Made by a program: the position numbers and the translations under genes
Assembly: GCA_032718475.1 (NCBI GenBank)
Contig: JAUCBJ010002986.1
Coordinates: 1-64,000 of the forward strand
Source of the DNA: Nemertoderma westbladi
Taxonomy: Eukaryota > Xenacoelomorpha > Nemertodermatida > Nemertodermatidae
Length of the DNA stretch: 64,000 bases
Reading direction: 5' to 3'
The notes under the pieces: model-generated
What the model was told of the DNA's origin: nothing
Seen by the model: only the letters and a program-made list of their open reading frames with translations
Databases searched by the model: none
Shown here: positions 43,899-54,257 of the stretch, one piece after another
Layout: each line of letters starts with the position of its first letter
How positions within the stretch are numbered: position 1 is the first letter of the stretch

Positions 43899-44639
43899 CA
43901 TATATATATATATAGTTTAAATTATAAACAAATCGTAAAAAAAATTTCGGTTAAGCAGCTCCGATTCAAAACACAAAAACCCAATAAATTTAACTCCCCA
44001 AATTAGTCGAAGCAAATTAACAGTTTGCTGCTGCAGTACCGGTACCGTGCTGTTTTTGTTCAAAATTAAATAAATTATGTCAAAAATTATTTTCTACTCT
44101 AATATTGCTGAACTGACTCACTCACCTGTGACCCATTGAATGCTTTGAATTTAAAAAGCGAAATATATATAGTTGCAAGGCAACTACTTGAATATTATAT
44201 AATATTATTACAATATATTATATTACACTTCTGACTCATTTCTATAACCTAAAATATCGAAAATTCTTTAATATAGATTTAATATATACCCCAGTAATAA
44301 CATTTAATTAATTTGCTAAATACGATTATTGAAAATAATATATATTTAGATGATATTACTGAGTAAATCATCCCCAAAACAAAATAAGATAAGTCATATT
44401 TTGCCAGAAAAATTACATTTGTCTGTTATACTTCATTAAGAATTCCAAAATGTCTTAAGTTGAAATATTTAGATTAAAAAAAATTTAAAACTGAATTGAC
44501 AAAAAGCGACAATATGGTTCCTACTGAAATAATTTTATTTTTAAGTGGAAATATCATAATTTACAATTAACAATAATTAATTGCATTCGTCTTAATTAGT
44601 CATATCAAATGCCCACCACGCCAGTCAGGAACTTTCAGT
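43899..44639. other. AT-rich noncoding stretch
   Basis: Very AT-rich with short (TA)n runs. No gene or recognised repeat. Confidence 0.45.
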
Positions 44640-44905
44640 TTTTAATCTGGAAAGGGAGTTGCAGGGTAGGTGTAAAACGCGGATCCAAAATTATCAATTA
44701 AGGGAAAGGAGCAGGTTACAGTGGCACGTTATTTTAACCAAAATAATAAACTAAAGTCAATAGAACAGGTTATAGTTTTATTTTTGGGAGTTATAAAAAT
44801 GTAAAAAAAATCGACTTCCGCAGGGACAATGTTAAATGTAGAATCCGGATCCGGATCCGGATCCGCGTTTTACTCTGACCCAGAGTTGCACCCACCCTCC
44901 CCCCT
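44640..44905. mobile_element. MITE-like hairpin with shared GGTTACAG core
   Basis: Inverted ends GTAAAACGCGGATCC (44671-44685) and GGATCCGCGTTTTAC surround a core with GGGAAAGGAGCAGGTTACAG. A (GGATCC)n-like run lies just inside the right end (44841-44865). Outside these, GTTGCAGGGTAGG on the left and the reverse complement of CACCCACCCTCC on the right extend the pairing weakly. Confidence 0.6.
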
Positions 44906-45426
44906 AACTTAACTTAATATTAATCACTAAAACTATTTATTTACCAATGATAAGAAACTGAATTGAGGAATTTTTTTGCTGAATTCTTGGGTTAAACTTC
45001 CTGAATTGGTAGAGAGTTTGTTTGTTTTGATATTAAATCGATATGACATGGTGTAATAAATGGTGTATTAATTGATGTATTCTATTAATAAATGTTAATA
45101 TTTGTTCAAAACATCGAAAACTAACAATCGCCTTCGGATTTATATCAATAAATAAATAAATATTATGTAATACAAAAACCTGAAATAATAAGCTCTGTCA
45201 CGCAAATTATTTACGCACGGGGGAATACGGGCGAGAAATTCACGACATACAGAGTTAGAAACATTTTTTATAACTTCATTAAAAGAACCGCTACGGTTAC
45301 GGAGTGCAAGGGGTACGAAATTGAACCAGTGAATTGTGGGGGAACTGGGAAAAAATAAAGTAAAGCTACACACTACTGGGCGTCAATCAAAAACATACGA
45401 TTTAGAGCTGTATTAATAAAAACTGA

Positions 45427-45678
45427 GACAGGGGGGAAACTGGACGAAAATCCCGCCTTGGCGAATTAATATCCCGCCTCAATGTTAAATTCTCAAGTTA
45501 GGGAAAGGAGCAGGTTACAGTGGCACATTATTTTAACCAAAACAATAAACTAAACACAATAGAACAGGTTACAGTTTAATTTATGAGAGTAATCAGCTGT
45601 TATTTGCGTCGAATTTCCCCTGGAGAGGGATGAATTTTTATTGCGTCGAAAGCCCCCCCCCCCCCCCCATCTGTAAAA
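45427..45678. mobile_element. hAT-like MITE with G/C-run ends and 8-bp TSD
   Basis: The left end GAGACAGGGGGG and the right end CCCCCCATCTG flank the shared core GGGAAAGGAGCAGGTTACAG. TAAAAACT occurs directly outside both ends, matching the 8-bp target duplication of hAT elements. The interior also has CGAATTTCCCCTGGAGAGGG, shared with the copy at 54.9 kb. Confidence 0.65.
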
Positions 45679-46413
45679 ACTATAGCCAATTAATTTTATT
45701 TTCCTATACTGTACTTATACCTTGCATGGGAGTTATATTTTGTTGTCATCAATAATCCGAATAAAAACTAACTTTTATTTACTGTGTTTGACCTTGTGAC
45801 CAATTGAGTGACCAATTAGACCTAAAGATAACACTATCTGCCTGGGTATCAAGTGTAGAATATAAATTTAAAAAAAATATGGAGAATCACTTCCCCTTAT
45901 TGTTAATGGTAATTCGATTAAAGATTAATTTATCTTAGGAATAAAATACGAAACATAACGAACTATCTGTACAGTACTGTATGTCATGAACTAACCCCCC
46001 CCCCCCCCCCCCCCCCCCATCAATTAGCAATAAGTTAATAATTACTCGTAATTATGTCGACAGAAATCTCAACAACCAGAGGCCTAACACAAATAACCAT
46101 CGATTTCAATACCAACCTAGAATAACGTTTAATTAAATTATAACTTAATATTTAAATAGCTCATTCTTCTTACGAAAGCCCACAACGGTCATTCAATTGG
46201 AAAATATAATCGCTTATAGATTTCAAGCCGTAAAATTTCACGTCGCAAATATTTTCTGTTAGCACCGTAACGTAATAACAATTCGATACATCACGGCTAT
46301 ATTAAAGGCAATCATTTAATTTTTAATGAATGAAATTATTAATTAATTTACATATTATAGACTAATTACGCCCAAATAAATATTGTTAGCGGGATAAAAA
46401 AAATAATATCATG
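45679..46413. other. Noncoding stretch with C homopolymer
   Basis: No gene is supported. A ~23-base C run lies at 45996-46018. Confidence 0.4.
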
Positions 46414-48012
46414 GAAATCTGTTCCACATTAGGAGCTCTGTTCCACATTACGAGTACAGTTCCCTCTTAGGAGCACTGTTCCCTAGTATGAGCTCTGTTC
46501 CATATTAGGAGCTCTGTTCCCTATTAGGAGCTCATGTTCCCTCTTAGGAGCACTGTTCCCTAGTATGAGATCTGTTCCATATTAGGAGCTCTGTTCCCTA
46601 TTAGGAGCTCCTGTTCCCTATTAGGAGCTCTGTTCCCTAGTATGAGCTCTGTTCCATATTAGGAGCTCTCTGTTCTCTATTAGGAGCTCCTGTTCCCTCT
46701 TAGGAGCACTGTTCCCTAGTATGAGCTCTGTTCCATATTAGGAGCTCTGTTCCCTATTAGGAGCTCCTGTTCCCTATTAGGAGCTCTGTTCCCTAGTATG
46801 AGCTCTGTTCCATATTAGGAGCTCTCTGTTCTCTATTAGGAGCTCTGTTCCCTATTAAGAGCTCTGTTCCCCATTAGGGGCTATGTTCCCTATTAGGAGC
46901 TCTGTTCCATATTAGGAGCTCTGTTCCCTATTAGGAGCTCCTGTTCCCTATTAGGAGCTCTGTTCCCTAGTATGAGCTCTGTTCCATATTAGGAGCTCTC
47001 TGTTCTCTATTAAGAGCTCTATTCCCCATTAGGGGCTATGTTCCCTATTAGGAGCACTGTTCCCTATTAGGAGCTCTATTCCCTATTAGGAGCTCTGTTC
47101 CCTATTAGGAGCTCTGTTCCCAATTAAGAGCTTTGTTCCCTATTAGGAGCACTGTTTCCTAGTATGAGCTCTGTTCCATATTATGGGCTCTGTTCCCTAT
47201 TAGTTGCTATGTTACCTATTAGGGGCTCTGTTCCCTATTAGGAGCTATGTTCCTTATTATGAGCTTTGTTCCCTATTAGAAGCACTGTTCCCTATTAGGG
47301 GCTATGTTCCCTATTAGGAACTCTGTTACCTAGTAGGAGCTCTGTTCCCTAATAGGAGCTCTGTTCCCTATTAGGAACTCTGTTACCTATTAGGGGCGCT
47401 GTTCCCTAGTATGAGCTCTGTTCCCTATTAGGAGCTCCTGTTCCCTATTAGGAGCACTGTTCCCTAGTATGAGCTCTGTTCCATATTAGGAGCTCTGTTC
47501 CCTAGTATGAGCTCTGTTCCATATTAGGAGCTCTCTGTTCCCTATTAGGAGCTCATGTTCCCTATTAGGAGCTCTGTTCCCTAATATGAGCTCTGTTCCC
47601 TATTAGGAACTCTGTTACCTATTAGGGGCTCTGTTCCCTAGTATGAGCTATGTTCCCTAGTATGAGCTCTGTTCCATATTAGGAGCTCTCTGTTCCCTAT
47701 TAGGAGCTCATGTTCCCTATTAGGAGCTCTGTTCCCTAATATGAGCTCTGTTCCCTATTAGGAACTCTGTTACCTATTAGGGGCTCTGTTCCCTAGTATG
47801 AGCTATGTTCCCTAGTATGAGCTCTGTTCCATATTAGGAGCTCTCTGTTCTCTATTAGGAGCTCTCTGTTCCCTATTAGGAGCTCTGTTCCCTATTAGGA
47901 GCACTGTTCCCTATTAAGGGCTCTATTCCCTATTAGGAGCACTGTTCCCTATTAGGGGCTCCATTCCCTATTAGGAGCTATGTTCCCTAGCAGGAGCTCT
48001 GTTTTCTGTCAC
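46414..48012. repeat. 19-bp satellite, about 80 copies, higher-order structure
   Basis: Tandem units of GTTCCCTATTAGGAGCTCT with recurring variants (CTAGTATGAGCTCT, CATATTAGGAGCTCT, TCTATTAGGAGCTC). The variants recur in a fixed order over several units (for example CTAGTATGAG, then CATATTAGGAG, then a 20- or 21-base unit ending CTCTCT), which shows higher-order amplification. Most units contain GAGCTC. No protein is encoded. Confidence 0.95.
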
Positions 48013-49288
48013 ACTCGCAACACCAGATATGAATTTAATATAAACGTAGCAGATTGAACAAATAAATATAGATAGACGCCAAGTAATATGTACCTATTAA
48101 TATAGACGCCATGCCAGCTACGTAACCTGTTTATACCGGGACAAAAAGTAATAAATTTATAACTAGTGCATTCAATGTAACCGAGTATCTCTGAATAACT
48201 ATGAAATTCTTAGGGAATAATAAACCAAAAAAAAAATTAATCAAATAGATTTACTTACAAAAGAATAAATATAATTACTACAACTTTACTACTAGGTCGA
48301 GCGAGCTGCTCGGACATATATTAATTAATTAATTTTAATTTTATATATATATTATACAAATAAATTTCGGGTCTATTAATTCCGAACATTTTAATTTCTA
48401 TCTATTTTATATTTTTGAATTTATATTTCTTCGTTGGCGGGATTTCGGAGGTTGATCCAGAATCCGAAAAGTAAAGGCACGGCAGTAAATACCAAGTCCA
48501 AATATTCCAGGGTTTTAACATTCAGGACGTGAAATTTTCAACACACGGATTTGGGGTTTGTTAAAATATATTATTTCGTAAAAAAAATTAACAGTTCCCG
48601 TTGTGGATAATCGCAATTGATATAATATTTTACAACATATAAATTAATAAATCAATACACAAAAATTTAAAACATACCTCTTAACAACAACGATATTGGA
48701 TAAAAAATATATGATAAGGTAGATGATAGCCACGTTGCTAAAACAACAGCCAATAGTAAGAGAGTTATTGAAAAACTAGAAACCCACAAATAGGGAACAG
48801 GGTTACGCTAAAACAACATATAAACAAACATGCTACAAATAATAAAATTCGCCAAATTAAATATTCTAAAATATAACAACAATTAAGGGTCGTGATAAAT
48901 AATATTAATCTAAATATATAATAACTAAATACGATTTGTACTTAATAATCAGTAATAAATATATATAAGATATTGAGTGAGACAACGAACCAAGGTGTAT
49001 CACCATAGTAACAAAAGTCACACCAAAGGTTTAGTGAATATCGAAGCTGGCGTATTTACAATGTGCGCGCGAATGATAACATACAATCAAAAAACTCCAA
49101 CACACTTAGCACATGCAGAGGAACTAATAATACATAAAAAACAAAGACCCATTCCGGGCGCGGAAAGAGACCCGGAAGCCGTGACGTCACTAGAAAATAA
49201 TTCCCGCGTCGGTGACGTCATCGCAAATATTTAGCCTGGAAAAATATTCCCGTCACATAAAGTAAGTAAGTTTCACACCATGGAGGAT
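48013..49288. other. Noncoding stretch, probable SSBP 3' flank
   Basis: AT-rich on the left. Toward 49150-49250 it has CpG-containing segments (GTGACGTCACT and GTGACGTCATC at 49181-49221, both containing the TGACGTCA CRE palindrome). A short LINE tail lies at 48285-48316. No gene is called. Confidence 0.4.
48285..48316 (-). mobile_element. LINE-B tail only, ~30 bp
   Basis: TTTACTACTAGGTCGAGCGA at 48285, extending to GCTCGGAC, matches the last ~30 bases of LINE-B (compare TACTAGGTCGAGCGAACTC at 20321) on the minus strand. It is an extremely short 5'-truncated insertion. Confidence 0.7.
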
Positions 49289-49291
49289 TAT

Positions 49292-49297
49292 TTTATT
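49292..49297 (-). promoter_or_regulatory. Candidate polyadenylation signal for SSBP
   Basis: AATAAA on the minus strand (TTTATT on +), about 290 bases downstream of the SSBP stop codon. Position is plausible; nothing else confirms use. Confidence 0.4.
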
Positions 49298-49588
49298 ACA
49301 ATATTATGTTATTATTATTACCATGGAAACAAACATGAAGGTGTTGGGTTGCCGGGCGACATATCGCGATCGATGGTTGTGCGTCTGAGCGTCCCCCGGG
49401 ATTGTGGCAGTCTGTGCGAGACGAGGGGGCGAGAGGGGTTGTATTCCTACGAGTTTCCCCCATGTTGGCCCCCCCGCTACGCGTCGCATTGAGTCTGTGA
49501 GTGGCGCTGCCCGCCGCAGTGCGGCCCAGTCTGTGTGTGGTAGTGGCGCCCCCAGCGGTGCGACCCAGTCAGTGCGCGTGGCTCTAGG

Positions 49589-49747
49589 TTATTGCTGCAT
49601 GTAATCGAATGGTGGCGCTCGGTTTGTGTGTCCGTCGGTACCGGTACCGGAGTCCGCAGCCGCAGCCGAGTCCGCCTTCTCGAACCGCTTCGCCTCTTCT
49701 TGCATCGATTCCTTGATTTTTAGAATGGCCGCCGACTCGTTGTGATC
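49589..49747 (-). CDS. SSBP: SSBP (SSDP) last coding exon
   Basis: This 53-codon exon (including stop) follows the acceptor CGCCCCCTTTTAG and reads DHNESAAILKIKESMQEEAK, then RFEKADSAAAADSGTG, ending APPFDYMQQ and stop. It is phase-compatible with the exon at 51037-51312. The ILKIKESMQEEAKRFEK stretch is predicted helical and charged, unlike the SMTMSV end of the vertebrate SSBP2/3 proteins I know. Its link to this gene therefore rests on splice sites and phase. Single-stranded-DNA-binding proteins of this type are nuclear partners of LIM-domain-binding (LDB/Chip) co-regulators. Confidence 0.7.
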   Translation of the reverse strand, partial: DHNESAAILKIKESMQEEAKRFEKADSAAAADSGTGTDGHTNRAPPFDYMQQ

Positions 49748-49749
49748 CT

Positions 49750-50979
49750 AAAAGGGGGCGAGCCGTAATAGTGGTAGATCGAACAGAAGTGATACCATCA
49801 ACGTAAGTTTACTGAATGTGGGGCGAGCCGTAATAGTGTGAGATCGAACAGAAGAGATACAATCAACGTAAGTTTACTGAATGTGGGGCGAGCCGTAATA
49901 GTGTGAGATCGAACAGAAGAGATACAATCAACGTAAGTTTACTGAATGTGGGGCGAGCCGTAATAGTGGGAGATCGAACGGAAGAGATACCATCAACGTA
50001 AGTTTACTGAATGTGGGGCGAGCCGTAATAGTGTGAGATCGAACAGAAGAGATACAATCAACGTAAGTTTACTGAATGTGGGGCGAGCCGTAATAGTGTG
50101 AGATCGAACAGAAGAGATACTATCAACGAAAGTTTACTGAATGTGGGGCGAGCCGTAATAGTGTGAGATCGAACAGAAGAGATACAATCAACGTAAGTTT
50201 ACTGAATGTGGGGCGAGCCGTAATAGTGGGAGATCGAACAGAGGAGATACAATCAACGTAAGTTTACTGAATGTGGGGCGAGCCGTAATAGTGGGAGATC
50301 GAACAGAAGAGATACAATCAACGTAAGTTTACTGAATGTGGGGCGAGCCGTAATAGTGTGAGATCGAACAGAAGAGATACAATCAACGTAAGTTTACTGA
50401 ATGTGGGGCGAGCCGTAATAGTGTGAGATCGAACAGAAGAGATACAATCAACTAAGTTTACTGAATGTGGGGCGAGCCGTAATAGTGGGAGATCGAACGG
50501 AAGAGATACAATCCACATAAGTTTACTGAATGTGGGGCGAGCCGTAATAGTGGGAGATCGAACAGAAGAGATACAATCAACGTAAGTTTACTGAATGTGG
50601 GGCGAGCCGTAATAGTGTGAGATCGAACAGAAGAGATACAATCAACGTAAGTTTACTGAATGTGGGGCGAGCCGTAATAGTGGGAGATCGAACAGAAGAG
50701 AAACCATCAACGTAAGTTTACTGAATGTGGGGCGAGCCGTAATAGTGGGAGATCGAACAGAAGAGATACAACCAACGTAAGTTTACTGAATGTGGGGCGA
50801 GCCGTAATAGTGGGAGATCGAACAGAAGAGATACAATCAACGTAAGTTTACTGAATGTGGGGCGAGCCGTAATAGTGGGAGATCGAACAGAAGAGATACA
50901 ATCAACGTAAGTTTACTGAATGTGGGGCGAGCCGTAATAGTGGGAGATCGAACAGAAGAGATACAATCAACGTAAGTTG
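49750..50979. repeat. 65-bp satellite filling the last SSBP intron
   Basis: About 19 tandem 65-bp units, each with GTGGGGCGAGCCGTAATAGT and GATCGAACAGAAGAGATACA. Units differ by a few bases (GTGTGAG or GTGGGAG). On the gene (minus) strand every unit contains CTCGCCCCACATTCAG, an acceptor-like sequence. The left edge of the array merges into the real acceptor CTCGCCCCCTTTTAG at 49748. Confidence 0.95.
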
Positions 50980-51036
50980 ATACAAAATGCCTTCGTAGAA
51001 AATATAGAACATAATAATAAATGAGTTTCTACTCAC

Positions 51037-51312
51037 CGTTCCCCTATCGTTGAACTGCGGTCCCCCCAATCCGTAACCCCCGGGGCCCCCCAACTCATCC
51101 GTTACGTCCCGGGGGGTCCCCGCCCTGCCGGACCCGGTCTGCGGGCCCGGCGAGTTCTTGGGGCCTCCGGTCGCCATGGCTACGGGGTCGAGGGCGCCGC
51201 CGACGGGGTCACCGTTGACGAGGGGCGGCAGCGAGTCGGGTCCGGGTCCGGGTCCGCCAACGGGGTTGAACACCGAGAGGGGTACGTCGGGACCAGGGTG
51301 GTTCATTGGATA
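51037..51312 (-). CDS. SSBP: SSBP exon, Pro/Gly-rich region
   Basis: This 276-bp exon starts after the acceptor CACTCCGCAG (gene strand) and ends at the donor GTGAGT. It reads YPMNHPGPDVPLSVFNPVGG to NDRGT in one frame. GGPKNSPGPQTGSGRAGTPR followed by DVTDELGG lines up with the vertebrate SSBP2/3 segment with KNSP, GTPRD and ELGG in the same order. This is the disordered proline-rich transactivation part of the protein. The exon is more GC-rich than its flanks. Confidence 0.85.
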
Positions 51313-51633
51313 CTGCGGAGTGACATAGAGAAAAATATAATATAAACCTAATGTATTTAGGTACGTTGGGACCAGGGTTGTAATATTATTAAACGCCGCA
51401 GGGGCGTTTATTCGGGGAAGGCGTTTAAGTTGCTAATTTGATGGTAAGGGGGGGGGGGGGGGGGGGTAATTCGAGGGGGCGTATTTTCGAGGGGGTGGGG
51501 GGGGAGGTAGGCTCTTTTTCGAGTAAATACGGTATATAGATAAAGTAAATATACCGGAAACGTAGCAAGCCACTAATTTGAAACGAAATCAGAAGATTAA
51601 TTATTATAAACGATATTGGATGTTGACTCACCC
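51313..51633 (-). other. SSBP intron with G-rich run
   Basis: A short intron holding an 18-base G run at 51449-51466 and further G-rich sequence. No other feature. Confidence 0.7.
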
Positions 51634-51780
51634 CGTTAATTGTGTGCGGGTGGGACCCATCCATGGGCATGCCGTCTGGTGGTCCCGGTAAAGGGTTGAA
51701 CCCGCCAGGTACTCCGGGGGGCCCGCCACCCATACTGGACTTCATTACTGTGTACATACTGTCCCCTGAGTGGTTGGAAT
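51634..51780 (-). CDS. SSBP: SSBP exon (SGDSMYTVMKSS region)
   Basis: On the gene strand it follows GTTTCTTTAG and ends at a donor GTGAGT. It enters with two bases that complete an Asp codon from the previous exon and leaves in phase 0: DSNHSGDSMYTVMKSSMGGG, then PPGVPGGFNPLPGPPDGM, ending HTING. Vertebrate SSBPs have DSTNSSDNIYTMI at this place, followed by Gly/Pro/Met-rich sequence and HHMNG, so the match is good. Exon edges were placed by eye. Confidence 0.88.
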
Positions 51781-51892
51781 CTAAAGAAACACAAAGTGTA
51801 ATCACGGTAACCAATAATTTGTGAATTCTTAAAGCGAAAATCTTTGAAGGGGAGTGTCCCAAAAAAAGTCCAAAGTGGGAATTTTTAAACTA

Positions 51893-52070
51893 TGGGGCGA
51901 GCCACAAAGTGTTTGAACTCGAATAAGTCAGTCAATCTTTGATAAAATGCAACCAAACTTGGTACACTTGTAGTCTATCAAAAGTTTGTAATATCAGCCG
52001 TTAGAAGGCGTGAGTCCATTACAGTACTTGAACTGCTACGCAAAGTAAGAGACTTGGGGCGCGAAGACCG
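51893..52070. mobile_element. MITE-like repeat with GGGGCGAGCCACA end
   Basis: Begins TGGGGCGAGCCACAAAGTG and ends near CTTGGGGCGCGAAG. The left end matches the element at 25548 and the 65-bp satellite unit. It lies in an SSBP intron and encodes nothing. Confidence 0.5.
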
Positions 52071-52206
52071 CACGAACCTATGAGGTGGATGCTGATTGGA
52101 TAAAAAAACGATCGTTTTGCTTGTAGATCACACTATAGAGTCAATGCTTTCTATTATAGAGTTTTGGAGGTTGCCTCAGGATTCTATATGATGTTTGTAT
52201 ACTAAC

Positions 52207-52357
52207 CTTGGGGACTCTGTATGATGGGAGTACTAGGTCCTGGCGGTGGCAGCATGCCGGGCGACGGACTGCTGTATGAATTGTTGTTTGGCAACCAGGA
52301 GGGCCTCGGTCCTGTGGGGGCGAGTTGATTGGGTAACCTCATTGGGCCGGGGTAGTT
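52207..52357 (-). CDS. SSBP: SSBP exon (NYPGPMRLPN region)
   Basis: This 151-bp exon on the gene strand follows TTTTTCTAG and ends at GTTAGT. It reads NYPGPMRLPNQLAPTGPRPS, then WLPNNNSYSSPSPGMLPPPG, ending STPIIQSPQ plus one base. It corresponds to the vertebrate SSBP segment NYGSGMRPPPNS ... PYSSSSPGTYVGPP ... GTPIMPSPAD, with the same order of motifs. It enters in phase 0 and leaves in phase 1, matching the next exon. Confidence 0.88.
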
Positions 52358-53218
52358 CTAGAAAAACAAGACAAATTCGACCGTTTAGAGTGATCGGTCG
52401 CATGGTGAAACGCAAGGTAAATGTTACTTGACCACCATGAAGTGCCCGCGTGCGTGCGACAGAAGAGTTCACTTTATCACAGAGACTTCACATATCTTTA
52501 TGCGATAATACTAACATTGTTATTAATTTGTAATATTTACTTAGTCTATCTCTATCAAGGCACGGTACAGGTAAGAAAATAGTACAATTGACATTTAGCA
52601 ACGAGCTTCGTCGCCTGAAAATCCTTCCTGTCTACATTTTGGCGCCGTAGTTAGACACAAACACAAAAATAACAAAAAATACAGACGTTCAATTGCATGT
52701 GATATGGGTGAAAATGTAGTTGAAATATACCCAAAGCGACAAATACATGAAAATATGAGGAACGAATGAGAAACTCAATTGCCATACCTATTACCGACCC
52801 TCAACCACAGATAAATAAGTTACGAGTCGAAACTTCCACCAAAATTAAAAGTTAAATATTTTAACTACAGCTGTAACCTAGGTAGAATTTACTAAAGTAC
52901 ACAAATACAGACCAAAAAACCCGTTCTAACAATAACATTCAGACGTGGAATACGTAGAAAAAAATAGAAAACGAAAACAAGGGAACCAGAACTGTCAAAG
53001 AATAATAATTAGGTCAGATTAAAAATAGGTTCAGTTTAATCGAATTAATACGATTTTGTGGCTAAAGCAGCTAATTTTATAATGTGATGATTCCATTGCT
53101 TGGATACAAGTGATATGCCTCGCCACCATGAGATTATACAAGTTGTGTGGGTCTTTTAATTAAATAGTCCTGAGATACAATATGCATAGAGATAAATATC
53201 GCGAAATTAAATACCTCT
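52358..53218. other. SSBP intron, noncoding
   Basis: AT-rich, no repeat or exon recognised. Confidence 0.5.
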
Positions 53219-53260
53219 GCGGCGATAGATCCCAGAAATGCTAGACCAAGACTTTCCTAT
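53219..53260 (-). CDS. SSBP: Candidate 42-bp SSBP microexon
   Basis: On the gene strand CTTTGTGTTTATAG precedes, and GTATTT follows, a 42-base open block reading ESLGLAFLGSIAAE. The surrounding exons meet in phase 0, so 14 codons could be added without changing the frame. The peptide is more hydrophobic than the rest of the protein and has no counterpart I know. It may be a cassette exon or chance. Confidence 0.4.
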
Positions 53261-53694
53261 AAACACAAAGGGTAAACATATTCTAAAGCTACCAGAATTA
53301 ATATACTGGGTGATTTTAACGACGGGAATTAATACTGAATGACATTAATACTGACTTTTTGATCATTTATTATATAATAATGTGAGAATCTATGAATTAG
53401 AGATAGATGATTAGATCATCTTATCATTATGTGATCTAACAGCACAGTGAATATCCCGTAAGTGTGGTGGAATGGCCACACAATACAGATTGTAAGGGTA
53501 AATCAACCTACACTACACAACACAGTCATCCATACAGTAAAAGAGTTAACAAATTATATATTCAACATGCAATATATTTCCCCAATAAATAATTAGGTAT
53601 TTATTATTAAATATTTTCAACTGCGCGTAATGTTGTAAATCTGGTTCAAACTCTGACGCCGAGTTTAAAGTAAAGTAAAAAAAGTAAATTTTCT

Positions 53695-53950
53695 TCGGCC
53701 GCTAGGCCAGGGATTACGCACAAAGTCTGACGACTTATTTCCAGTGCGGTCCCCCCAGAACTTTACTCCCCAGAGGAAACTCCAGTACTCATTTAGCTAC
53801 CACTTAAGGATGCAAGGCAGAGATGCGCCCTGGCTGGTCCCTTTAAAGCATTCGTGCCGAAACGAAAACTGCCCTGGCCCATGTGAGGATCGAACCCACG
53901 ACCTACAGGAGATGTGAATTCAATGCAACCACTACACCAAGGTGGAACCT
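53695..53950 (-). repeat. tRNA-derived SINE, ~255 bp
   Basis: Gene-strand order is a tRNA-like head with A box TGGTGTAGTGGTTGCA and B box GGGTTCGATCCTC, an unrelated body with CTGGAGTTTCCTCTGGGGAG, and a T/A-rich end near 53680. It lies in an SSBP intron, in the same orientation as the gene. Confidence 0.8.
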
Positions 53951-54230
53951 TGAGTTAGTGATGTGAAAATAAATTATTATAATACAAAAATAATAACAAA
54001 TTACTAACCGCCAAATTCGAAATAGTCGATATGTTTTAAATAAAAATGTTAATAAATAATAAGGTATAACTTTTAGATGGGCAGCGTAATAATTCATGCG
54101 CACTAAACTATCTATGCAAAATGGCAACAACAATTAATTACTTATATAACCAGTCGCAAAAAATAAAACTGCAATGTATAACAATTAACAATGACGTAAC
54201 ATAAATTAAATGTATTTAACAAAGCCATAC

Positions 54231-54257
54231 CTCAGGTGACTGGCCATAAAGGATATC
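54231..54257 (-). CDS. SSBP: Candidate 27-bp SSBP microexon
   Basis: A 27-base block with acceptor-like CTTCGTTAAAG before it and the donor GTATGG after it reads DILYGQSPE. Inserted between the exons at 55026-55093 and 52207-52357 it gives MSMQP-DILYGQSPE-NYPGP, in frame (phase 0). The composition (YGQSP) suits an SSBP Pro-rich region. The acceptor polypyrimidine tract is weak. Confidence 0.45.

Noticed and set aside
49753-50979. Possible CRISPR array because of regularly spaced repeats
   Set aside because: The whole 65-bp unit is repeated, with no unique spacers, and the context is a eukaryotic intron.
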